Of a stretch of DNA of 14,285 bases, positions 1 through 5,751 are shown piece by piece. Origin of the DNA: an uncultured Prevotella sp. (GTDB taxonomy: Bacteria > Bacteroidota > Bacteroidia > Bacteroidales > Bacteroidaceae); NCBI GenBank assembly GCA_900772835.1, contig CAAGSA010000061.1:1-14285 (forward strand), in the 5' to 3' direction. The notes beneath the pieces were generated by a model, which saw only the letters and a list, made by a program, of their open reading frames with translations, was not told the DNA's origin and did no database searches. Each line of letters opens with the position of its first letter. The first letter of the stretch is position 1. A program made the position numbers and the translations under genes.

Positions 1-1412
1 ACGAAATATCCGTCTGCCAATCCCTGCATGAGTGCAGATGCGCCGAGTCGGTTTGCTCCGTGGTCAGAGAAGTTGCACTCTCCGATTGCGAACAGACCTG
101 TAACGGATGTCATCAGCTCATAGTCTACCCAGATACCACCCATCGTGTAGTGGATGGCAGGATAGATCATCATCGGGTTGTAGTATTTAACGCCGTTGAT
201 TTCGTTTGCCAGCTCACCCGGGTTAACGTCGGTAATCTCCTCATACATGTCGAAGAGGTTGCCATAGCGCTGGCGTACCACGTCAAGTCCGAGTCGCTCG
301 ATACTCTCTGAGAAGTCGAGGAACACGGCAAGACCTGTGTTGTTCACTCCGAATCCCTTGTCGCAGCGCTCCTTTGCGGCACGCGATGCCACGTCGCGCG
401 GCACGAGGTTTCCGAATGCCGGATAGCGGCGCTCCAGATAGTAGTCGCGGTCTTCCTCCGGAATGTCAGATCCCTTCTTTGTTCCTGCCTGCAGGGCCTT
501 TGCGTCCTCAAGCTTCTTAGGAACCCAGATACGTCCGTCGTTACGCAGCGACTCCGACATAAGCGTGAGCTTCGACTGCTTGTCGCCGTGTACGGGGATA
601 CATGTCGGGTGAATCTGCACGTAAGACGGGTTAGCGAAGTATGCGCCCTTGCGGTAGCACTGCACGGCAGCCGTACAGTTGCATCCCATTGCGTTTGTCG
701 AGAGGAAGTATGCGTTTCCGTATCCACCGGTAGCGATTACCACTGCGTTTGCAGAGAAGCGCTCCAGCTTTCCGGTCACGAGGTTCTTTGCGATGATACC
801 GCGTGCGCGTCCGTCGATGATAACCACGTCTTCCATCTCATAACGGGTGTAGAGCTTTACACGACCAGAGTGAACCTGTGCGCTGAGCGAAGAGTAGGCA
901 CCGAGCAGAAGCTGCTGTCCGGTCTGTCCCTTGGCGTAGAACGTACGTGACACCTGTGCTCCTCCGAACGAGCGGTTAGCAAGCATACCGCCGTACTCGC
1001 GTGCGAAAGGAACGCCCTGGGCTACGCACTGGTCGATGATATTGTTTGAAACCTCTGCCAGACGGTATACGTTTGCCTCACGTGCACGGTAGTCGCCACC
1101 CTTCACGGTATCGTAGAACAGGCGGTAAACGGAGTCACCGTCGTTCTGGTAGTTCTTTGCTGCGTTGATACCTCCCTGTGCTGCGATGGAGTGAGCACGG
1201 CGCGGAGAGTCCTGGATGCAGAAGTTGTACACGTTGAAGCCCATTTCGCCGAGGCTTGCTGCAGCACTGGCGCCGGCAAGACCTGTACCTACTACGATAA
1301 CGTCGAGCTTGAGCTTGTTCTTCGGGTTCACCAGTCGCTGGTGAGCTTTATAGTTAGTCCATTTTTCGGCCACTGGGCCTTCTGGAATTCTTGAATCTAT
1401 TGTCTTAGCCAT
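1..1412 (-). CDS. sdhA: Succinate dehydrogenase / fumarate reductase flavoprotein subunit, 3' end outside window
   Basis: Catalytic FAD subunit of complex II / quinol:fumarate reductase, interconverting succinate and fumarate on the cytoplasmic face of the membrane. The reading frame starts ATG at 1412 (MAKTIDSRIPEG) and stays open to base 1, giving 470 codons; family members in this phylum are about 650 residues, so the C-terminus lies outside the window. Visible features are the dinucleotide-binding GTGLAG (residues 42-47), the covalent FAD attachment region RRAHSIAAQGG with the flavinylated His near residue 74, the active-site segment YVQIHPTC, the SESLRNDGRI and VPRDVASRAA segments, and GECNFSDHGANRLG near the edge. 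It lies 36 bp downstream of sdhC on the same strand, the usual C-A-B order; sdhB should follow beyond the window. In an anaerobic Bacteroidales host, fumarate reduction to succinate is the likely direction (inference). Subunit identity is secure; the dehydrogenase/reductase label is a matter of naming. Confidence 0.96.
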   Translation of the reverse strand, partial: MAKTIDSRIPEGPVAEKWTNYKAHQRLVNPKNKLKLDVIVVGTGLAGASAAASLGEMGFNVYNFCIQDSPRRAHSIAAQGGINAAKNYQNDGDSVYRLFYDTVKGGDYRAREANVYRLAEVSNNIIDQCVAQGVPFAREYGGMLANRSFGGAQVSRTFYAKGQTGQQLLLGAYSSLSAQVHSGRVKLYTRYEMEDVVIIDGRARGIIAKNLVTGKLERFSANAVVIATGGYGNAYFLSTNAMGCNCTAAVQCYRKGAYFANPSYVQIHPTCIPVHGDKQSKLTLMSESLRNDGRIWVPKKLEDAKALQAGTKKGSDIPEEDRDYYLERRYPAFGNLVPRDVASRAAKERCDKGFGVNNTGLAVFLDFSESIERLGLDVVRQRYGNLFDMYEEITDVNPGELANEINGVKYYNPMMIYPAIHYTMGGIWVDYELMTSVTGLFAIGECNFSDHGANRLGASALMQGLADGYF

Positions 1413-1448
1413 AATTATGAATTATAAATTATGAATTAATTTTATGAA

Positions 1449-2126
1449 TTAGCAGCAGCCGCAAAGAGACTTTCCGGCGAACCACAGTACTACCACAAGG
1501 AATCCGAGGCAGAGGAGTGTTGAATAAGCGATTCCTATGACCTTCCAGCGGCAGAACCATGTCTTGCCGTTCCATCCGAAGGTCTGCATTGCGCTCCAGA
1601 AGCCGTGCGAGAGGTGGAACCACAGAGCCACGATCCACACGATGTAGAGCACAACATACACCGGGCACGCGAATGTGTCCTGGATGTATGCGTAGCCGTT
1701 AGCAGGGTCGTGTGCCACGGCGATGCCTGTGAGCTCGGCGAACATCATGTTGTACCAGAAGTTGAAGAGGTGGAGCAGCAGTCCGAGCACGATCACGATA
1801 CCGAGCACGAGCATGTTCTGCGATGACCACTCTACTCCTGCCGGACGCGTAGTGACGGCGTAGCGCTCGCTTCCGCGTGCCTTTCTGTTCTGCATTGTCA
1901 GCCAGAAGGCGTACAGGATGTGAATAACTGCCAACGCTGCAAGACCGAGGGTAGCAACAAGTGCATACCAGTTGGCACCGAGGAACTCGCAAATCATGTT
2001 GTAAGCCTCTCCCGAGAAGAGGGCTGCGATGTTCATTGACATGTGGAATGTCAAGAACAGGATAAGCGCAACACCTGTTACGGACATCACGACTTTCCTT
2101 CCAATAGATGAATTACATAACCACAT
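1449..2126 (-). CDS. sdhC: Succinate dehydrogenase / fumarate reductase cytochrome b subunit (diheme type)
   Basis: Membrane anchor that carries heme b and passes electrons between quinone and the SdhAB catalytic pair. The 225-residue protein starts SSIGRKVVMSVTG, typical of the single-subunit, five-helix diheme family (Wolinella FrdC, Bacillus SdhC), so no separate SdhD is expected. Hydrophobic segments lie around residues 12-36, 54-77, 104-125, 155-177 and 195-217. Candidate heme-ligand or conserved histidines are H28, H69, H119, H171 and H174 (the last two in WFHLSHGFW). The C-terminus ends in CGCC, a small cysteine cluster I cannot explain. It is the first gene of the minus-strand operon, with a canonical promoter at 2288-2318 and a leader of about 155 nt. 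The 36-bp spacer to sdhA is almost pure A/T with three copies of ATGAATTA (plus-strand sense, at 1417, 1431 and 1444) and no clear Shine-Dalgarno site. Confidence 0.95.
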   Translation of the reverse strand: MWLCNSSIGRKVVMSVTGVALILFLTFHMSMNIAALFSGEAYNMICEFLGANWYALVATLGLAALAVIHILYAFWLTMQNRKARGSERYAVTTRPAGVEWSSQNMLVLGIVIVLGLLLHLFNFWYNMMFAELTGIAVAHDPANGYAYIQDTFACPVYVVLYIVWIVALWFHLSHGFWSAMQTFGWNGKTWFCRWKVIGIAYSTLLCLGFLVVVLWFAGKSLCGCC

Positions 2127-2287
2127 AAGTTGAATGAAATTTAAGTATTAAAATTTAAATTGATTGATAATCAACATTATATATATGCCAACGCACTCCG
2201 CCACAGCAGAGCCGGCAGACCACGCCAAGCCCGCACGACCGCATATAAATAGCATATATTAGGTAGCGCGAACGGCTAACAGGCTTG
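2127..2287 (-). other. Long 5' leader of the sdhCA transcript
   Basis: If transcription starts just downstream of the -7 box at 2288-2295, sdhC has an untranslated leader of about 155 nt. Its distal part (roughly 2195-2255) is GC-rich, unlike the A/T-rich segment next to the start codon. The A/T-rich part holds an imperfect inverted repeat, TTGAT and ATCAA around a 5-base centre, at 2160-2174. I see no recognisable riboswitch, no open frame worth calling and no Shine-Dalgarno site. Confidence 0.4.
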
Positions 2288-2318
2288 CAAATATACTCCA
2301 AATTAGCGATAAATCAAA
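2288..2318 (-). promoter_or_regulatory. Bacteroidetes-type promoter for sdhCA
   Basis: Read on the minus strand, TTTG (plus-strand CAAA, 2315-2318) is followed after exactly 19 bp by TATATTTG (plus-strand CAAATATA, 2288-2295). This matches the phylum's primary-sigma consensus TTTG-N19-TAnnTTTG without a mismatch. It lies back to back with the mnmG promoter, the two -33 elements being separated by only 4 bp. Confidence 0.75.
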
Positions 2319-2322
2319 GTAA

Positions 2323-2356
2323 TTGCGTAAAATTTCAATTTTAATTCTTACTTTTG
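2323..2356 (+). promoter_or_regulatory. Bacteroidetes-type promoter for mnmG
   Basis: A -33 core TTG at 2323-2325 and an exact -7 element TACTTTTG (TAnnTTTG) at 2349-2356, separated by 23 bp, slightly longer than the usual 19-21. The predicted start point near 2362 would leave a leader of about 30 nt before the ATG at 2394. An in-frame TTG at 2364 would then be almost leaderless, which argues for the ATG. Confidence 0.6.
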
Positions 2357-2393
2357 CGGCTGTTTGACAATAGTGACTAAGATAAATACATTT

Positions 2394-4286
2394 ATGAATT
2401 GGAATAATCTGGCTTCAGATTTCAAATACGACGTGCTGGTAATAGGCGGCGGACACGCCGGCTGCGAGGCTGCCGTGGCGGCGGCGAATATGGGGGCGAG
2501 GACGTGTCTCGTCACCATGGACATGAACAAGATAGGGCAGATGAGCTGCAACCCCGCGGTGGGAGGAATAGCAAAGGGGCAGATAGTGCGCGAGATCGAC
2601 GCCCTGGGCGGCGAGATGGGCCGCGTGACCGACGCGACGGCAATCCAGTTCCGCATGCTGAACCGCTCCAAGGGTCCTGCCGTGTGGAGCCCGCGCGCGC
2701 AGTGCGACCGCGAGAAGTTCATCTGGCAGTGGCGCACGGTGCTCGACAGCACACCCAACCTCTGCATCTGGCAGGACCAGGCGGAGGAACTGCTGGTGGA
2801 GAACGGCGAGGCTGTGGGAGTGGCTACCGTCTGGGGAGTGGAGCTGAGGGCGAAATGCGTGGTGGTCACCGCCGGCACGTTCCTCAACGGGCTGATGCAC
2901 ATCGGGCGCCACAAGGTGCCGGGCGGAAGGATTGCCGAGCCGGCAGTGGAGAGGTTCACCGAAAGCATCACGCGCCACGGCATACACTCGGCAAGGATGA
3001 AGACAGGAACGCCGGTGAGGATTGACAAGCGCTCGGTACACTTCGAGGACCTGGAGGTGCAGGAGGGCGAGACCGACTTCCACCAGTTCAGCTTCATGGG
3101 CGAGCACCGCGTGCTAGAACAGCTGCCCTGCTGGACATGCTACACCAACCCGGAGGTGCACGAGACGTTGCTCATGGGGCTTGCCGACTCGCCGCTGTAC
3201 AACGGACAGATAAAAAGCATCGGGCCGCGCTACTGCCCGTCGATAGAAACGAAGCTCGTGACCTTCCCCGGCAAGGGGCAGCACCCGCTGTTTCTCGAAC
3301 CCGAGGGCGAGACCACGAACGAGATGTATCTGAACGGATTCTCGTCGAGCATGCCGATGGAAGTGCAGATTGCCGCGCTGAAGAAGATTCCGGCATTGAG
3401 AGACGTGAAGGTGTACCGCCCCGGCTACGCCATAGAATACGATTTCTTCGACCCCACGCAGCTCACACACTCGCTGGAGTCGAAGCTGGTGAAGGGCCTG
3501 TTCTTCGCCGGACAGGTGAACGGCACTACGGGCTACGAGGAGGCAGGAGGCCAGGGCGCGATAGCCGGAATCAACGCCGCGCTGAGGTGCGGCGGCGACG
3601 GGGAGTTCACACTCCGGCGCGACGAGGCATACATCGGAGTACTCGTGGACGACCTCGTGACGAAGGGCGTGGACGAGCCCTACCGCATGTTCACGAGCCG
3701 TGCCGAATACCGCATACTCCTGCGCCAGGACGATGCCGACGCCCGTCTCACGGAGAAGGCATATAATATAGGTATAGCGAAAAGGGAGCGTTTCGACTGG
3801 TGGATGGAGAAGAAAGGCGAAATCGAAAGAATCATTGATTTCTGCAAGACCACTCCTGTGAAACCGAAGGATGTGAACGGCAAACTGGAAGCCATAGGCA
3901 CCACCCCACTCCGCGAAGGCTGCAAGCTCATCGACCTCATCGGCCGTCCGCAGATAAACCTGCAGAACCTGTCGGAAATAGCGCCGGAACTGAAGGCAGC
4001 TCTCGACGCTCCGCGGAACCGCAAGGAGGAGATTGCCGAGGCTGCCGAGATAAAGATGAAATACAAGGGCTACATTGAGCGCGAGAAAATGATTGCCGAC
4101 AAGATGCGCCGTCTGGAGGACATAAGGATAAAGGGGCGCTTCAGATACGCGGAGATGCAGCAGCTATCGACCGAGGCGCGGCAGAAGCTCGAAAAGATAG
4201 ACCCCGAAACGCTCGCCCAGGCGAGCCGCATTCCGGGCGTGTCGCCGAGCGACATCAACGTGATACTGGTGCTGATGGGCAGATAA
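2394..4286 (+). CDS. mnmG: tRNA uridine-5-carboxymethylaminomethyl modification enzyme MnmG (GidA)
   Basis: FAD-dependent enzyme that, with the GTPase MnmE, installs the (carboxymethyl)aminomethyl group at C5 of wobble uridine 34 in a set of tRNAs. Starting at ATG 2394 the protein has 630 residues, matching the family (E. coli 629). A TTG 30 bp upstream in frame would add ten residues, but it sits at the predicted transcription start. Motifs are the FAD-binding GGGHAG (residues 18-23), a cysteine pair C246/C249 in PCWTCYTN (the conserved MnmG cysteine region), the family signature GPRYCPSIE (277-285) and the second signature AGQVNGTTGYEEAGGQG (372-388). The C-terminal 150 residues are charged and helical, as expected for the MnmE- and tRNA-binding domain, and end with the usual RIPGVSPSDINVILV segment. 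A parS site begins 10 bp after the stop codon. mnmG (gidA) is often near the replication origin, consistent with that site. Confidence 0.97.
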   Translation: MNWNNLASDFKYDVLVIGGGHAGCEAAVAAANMGARTCLVTMDMNKIGQMSCNPAVGGIAKGQIVREIDALGGEMGRVTDATAIQFRMLNRSKGPAVWSPRAQCDREKFIWQWRTVLDSTPNLCIWQDQAEELLVENGEAVGVATVWGVELRAKCVVVTAGTFLNGLMHIGRHKVPGGRIAEPAVERFTESITRHGIHSARMKTGTPVRIDKRSVHFEDLEVQEGETDFHQFSFMGEHRVLEQLPCWTCYTNPEVHETLLMGLADSPLYNGQIKSIGPRYCPSIETKLVTFPGKGQHPLFLEPEGETTNEMYLNGFSSSMPMEVQIAALKKIPALRDVKVYRPGYAIEYDFFDPTQLTHSLESKLVKGLFFAGQVNGTTGYEEAGGQGAIAGINAALRCGGDGEFTLRRDEAYIGVLVDDLVTKGVDEPYRMFTSRAEYRILLRQDDADARLTEKAYNIGIAKRERFDWWMEKKGEIERIIDFCKTTPVKPKDVNGKLEAIGTTPLREGCKLIDLIGRPQINLQNLSEIAPELKAALDAPRNRKEEIAEAAEIKMKYKGYIEREKMIADKMRRLEDIRIKGRFRYAEMQQLSTEARQKLEKIDPETLAQASRIPGVSPSDINVILVLMGR

Positions 4287-4296
4287 GAGGGGTTAA

Positions 4297-4312
4297 TGTT
4301 CCACGTGAAACA
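4297..4312. other. parS: parS site 1 (ParB-binding chromosomal centromere element)
   Basis: TGTTCCACGTGAAACA is identical over all 16 bases to the parS sequence defined in Bacillus subtilis (consensus TGTTNCACGTGAAACA), with the CACGTG core and near-complete dyad symmetry. It lies in the mnmG-apt intergenic region, outside coding sequence. parS is the loading site for the ParB CTPase clamp, which then recruits SMC and guides origin segregation. A degenerate inverted half-site, ACGTGGAAC, occurs at 4373-4381, but the full match there is only 10 of 16. The rest of 4287-4515 holds small GC-rich hairpins (4401-4419 stem GGCGCG/CGCGCC; 4438-4464 stem GCCGCC/GGCGGC) without a U-tract, and no clear promoter for apt. 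Confidence 0.9.
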
Positions 4313-4515
4313 AACAGCCATAAAACGGCTAACAATTAAGAACTTACGGAAAACAGCAAAAGTAGTTCAACAACGTGGAACCGTCCTTTATTGAAACACG
4401 GGCGCGACAAAACCGCGCCACAGCGCAACAGCGCACCGCCGCCAGCCAGCCCACGACCGGCGGCAGACGAAGAACAAAACAGAAACAAATAAACGATTAA
4501 ATAATACTCAAGAAA

Positions 4516-5046
4516 ATGAACAACGAGAAACTATTGGAAAACCTGCGTTGCATACCGGATTTTCCGCAGAAGGGAATCAACTTCAGAGATGTAACCACCC
4601 TTTTCAAGGACCCGGAATGCCTGAAGATTATGGTTGATGAACTGTATGAACTATACAAGGACAAGGGCATAACAAAAATCGTAGGCATCGAAAGCCGAGG
4701 CTTTGTGCTCTCCTCCGCCCTCGCCATAAGACTGAACGCAGGAGTGGTGCTCTGTCGCAAGCCGGGCAAACTGCCCGCAGAAACCGTGCAGGAGAGCTAC
4801 ACAAAGGAATACGGCACCGACACTATCGAAATCCACAAGGACGCGATAAACGAGAACGACGTGGTGCTGCTCCACGACGACCTGCTCGCCACGGGCGGCA
4901 CGATGCGCGCTGCATACAACCTGGTGAAGAAGTTCAATCCGAAGAAAACATACGTAAACTTCATCATCGAGCTTGTGCACGAGAATCTGAACGGTCGCGG
5001 AAACTTCGAAGAGGACACCGACATCACTTCGCTGCTGAAGGTGTAG
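4516..5046 (+). CDS. apt: Adenine phosphoribosyltransferase
   Basis: Purine salvage enzyme converting adenine plus PRPP to AMP and pyrophosphate in the cytoplasm. The 176-residue protein begins MNNEKLLENLRCIPDFPQKG; the IPDFPxxGIxFRD segment (residues 13-25) is characteristic of Apt. The PRPP-binding loop VVLLHDDLLATGGT spans 116-129. IESRGF (58-63) and RKPGKLP (81-87), the base- and flexible-loop regions, are also present, and the length is normal for the family. The start ATG at 4516 follows an A-rich leader without a strong Shine-Dalgarno site, as usual in this phylum. It lies 229 bp after mnmG with parS site 1 between them, and it is followed 61 bp later by a strong terminator, so it may end the mnmG transcript or be transcribed alone. 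No anomalies seen. Confidence 0.96.
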   Translation: MNNEKLLENLRCIPDFPQKGINFRDVTTLFKDPECLKIMVDELYELYKDKGITKIVGIESRGFVLSSALAIRLNAGVVLCRKPGKLPAETVQESYTKEYGTDTIEIHKDAINENDVVLLHDDLLATGGTMRAAYNLVKKFNPKKTYVNFIIELVHENLNGRGNFEEDTDITSLLKV

Positions 5047-5107
5047 AGCACCGGAAGCACGGAAGCAGGACGCACAATGCACCCGGAAACAGAAAGAGAC
5101 GAACAGG

Positions 5108-5154
5108 AGCGCGGCATTGCTGGAACACGGACAGCAGTGCCGCGCTTTTCGTTT
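5108..5154 (+). terminator. Intrinsic terminator after apt
   Basis: A 15-bp stem, AGCGCGGCATTGCTG (5108-5122) with CAGCAGTGCCGCGCT (5132-5146), one G-U pair, a 9-nt loop, and a T-rich tail TTTCGTTT (5147-5154). It separates the mnmG/apt transcript from the repeat array and the uvrC promoter downstream. Confidence 0.88.
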
Positions 5155-5196
5155 ACGGACCGCCGCCATAAAGCCGCCAAAGAACAAACACCCCGC

Positions 5197-5460
5197 TTAC
5201 GGAACACAAACGGCATGTTTACCACACACAAACGACCCACTTGCGAAGCACAAACGGCACACTTACGAAAAGCAAACGCCCCACCTGCGAAAAGTACCTG
5301 TGCCACCCACGAAACACAAACACCCCACTTACGGAACACAAACGACATATTTACCACACATAAACAACCCACTTACGAAGCACAAGTGACCCACTTACGA
5401 AAAGCAAACGGCCCATCTGCAACACACAAGCACCCTATCCACGATTCCAAACCGCATATA
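5197..5460. repeat. 22-bp tandem repeat array, 12 units, with 132-bp higher-order period
   Basis: Degenerate units built on TTACGAAACACAAACG followed by a short C/A-rich segment ending CCCAC recur at exactly 22-bp steps: 5197, 5219, 5241, 5263, 5285, 5307, 5329, 5351, 5373, 5395, 5417 and 5439 (the last two weak), with no insertion or deletion. Units 1-4 (5197-5284) match units 7-10 (5329-5416) at 77 of 88 positions, including unit-specific variants such as TTACCACACA in units 2 and 8 and GAAAAGCAAACG in units 4 and 10. A six-unit block was therefore probably duplicated. The plus strand is A/C-rich. There are no unique spacers, so it is not a CRISPR. Open frames across it exist only because the repeats lack stop codons, and nearly all differences between the two blocks would change amino acids. 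It is bounded by the apt terminator and the uvrC promoter and lies between two parS sites. Function unknown. Confidence 0.88.
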
Positions 5461-5502
5461 TACCTTTTTATTTGGCTCCCCACAAAAAACAAACAGGCTT
5501 AC

Positions 5503-5533
5503 TTTGCATTGTTTCCGATTTGCATTATCTTTG
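5503..5533 (+). promoter_or_regulatory. Bacteroidetes-type promoter for uvrC
   Basis: TTTG (5503-5506), exactly 19 bp, then TATCTTTG (5526-5533): a full match to TTTG-N19-TAnnTTTG. Transcription from about 5540 would give a leader of some 200 nt before uvrC, containing parS site 2 and the small upstream frame at 5674. Confidence 0.8.
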
Positions 5534-5601
5534 CACAGCAAGCCTTGCAGAACCCTGCCACAAGCTACAGAAGTAAAGACGGGACAGCCGTGGAGCATTA
5601 A

Positions 5602-5617
5602 AGTTTCACGTGAAACA
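5602..5617. other. parS: parS site 2 (ParB-binding chromosomal centromere element)
   Basis: AGTTTCACGTGAAACA matches the parS consensus TGTTNCACGTGAAACA at 15 of 16 positions. Its inner 14 bases, GTTTCACGTGAAAC (5603-5616), form a perfect palindrome. It lies 1305 bp from site 1, also in non-coding DNA, inside the predicted uvrC leader about 65 bp downstream of the likely transcription start. ParB loading here could affect uvrC transcription (inference). Confidence 0.87.
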
Positions 5618-5673
5618 AGAAAACGGAAAAGTTCTTTAAAACAAACACTTAGCGAACGCGCCAAAAGGATTTG

Positions 5674-5751
5674 ATGAAACGAACTGAAAGCGGAGTATCT
5701 GCAAGGACAGGAGGAGGAAACGAACAAGCAAAAAGGAGAAACCATATATGA
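5674..5751 (+). CDS. Possible 25-residue upstream ORF overlapping the uvrC start
   Basis: ATG at 5674 opens a short frame (MKRTESGVSART...) of 25 codons, ending with the TGA at 5749-5751 that overlaps the uvrC start in an ATGA arrangement. A purine-rich AAAAGGA lies 5 bp before its ATG, a plausible ribosome-binding site. The peptide is basic and has no recognisable domain or amino-acid run of the attenuator type. It could couple translation to uvrC or be chance. uvrC also has its own AAGGAG at 5733-5738, within this frame. Low confidence. Confidence 0.22.
   Translation: MKRTESGVSARTGGGNEQAKRRNHI

Noticed and set aside
2130..2142. AAATTTCAT(T/C)CAA just before both the sdhC and polyprenyl synthase start codons (minus strand)
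   Set aside because: Only two copies and both in A/T-rich leaders, where such similarity is expected; worth noting but not enough to call a motif.
2271..2281. AACGGCTAACA shared with 4324-4334
   Set aside because: Two 11-bp copies with no common context; probably chance.
4367..4382. Third parS-like site containing ACGTGGAAC
   Set aside because: Only one half-site is preserved; the whole site matches at 10 of 16 positions and the CACGTG core is broken.
4797..5372. Minus-strand open frame of 191 codons across apt and the array
   Set aside because: It runs antisense to apt and through the terminator and repeats; it has no family resemblance and no promoter.
5435..5443. DnaA box at the end of the array (CTATCCACG), and a second box-like CGTGGATAA at about 8411
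   Set aside because: The first is 7/9 and the second 8/9 but isolated inside a gene; there is no cluster of boxes or AT-rich unwinding element, so I do not call oriC here.
5197..5460. CRISPR array
   Set aside because: The 22-bp units are contiguous with no unique spacers, and no cas genes are present.
5077..5601. Open frame of 174 codons across the tandem array, with 44-residue peptide repeats
   Set aside because: It starts before the apt terminator hairpin, exists because the repeats lack stops, and nearly all differences between the duplicated blocks would be nonsynonymous. A promoter and most of parS site 2 region also follow within or next to it.
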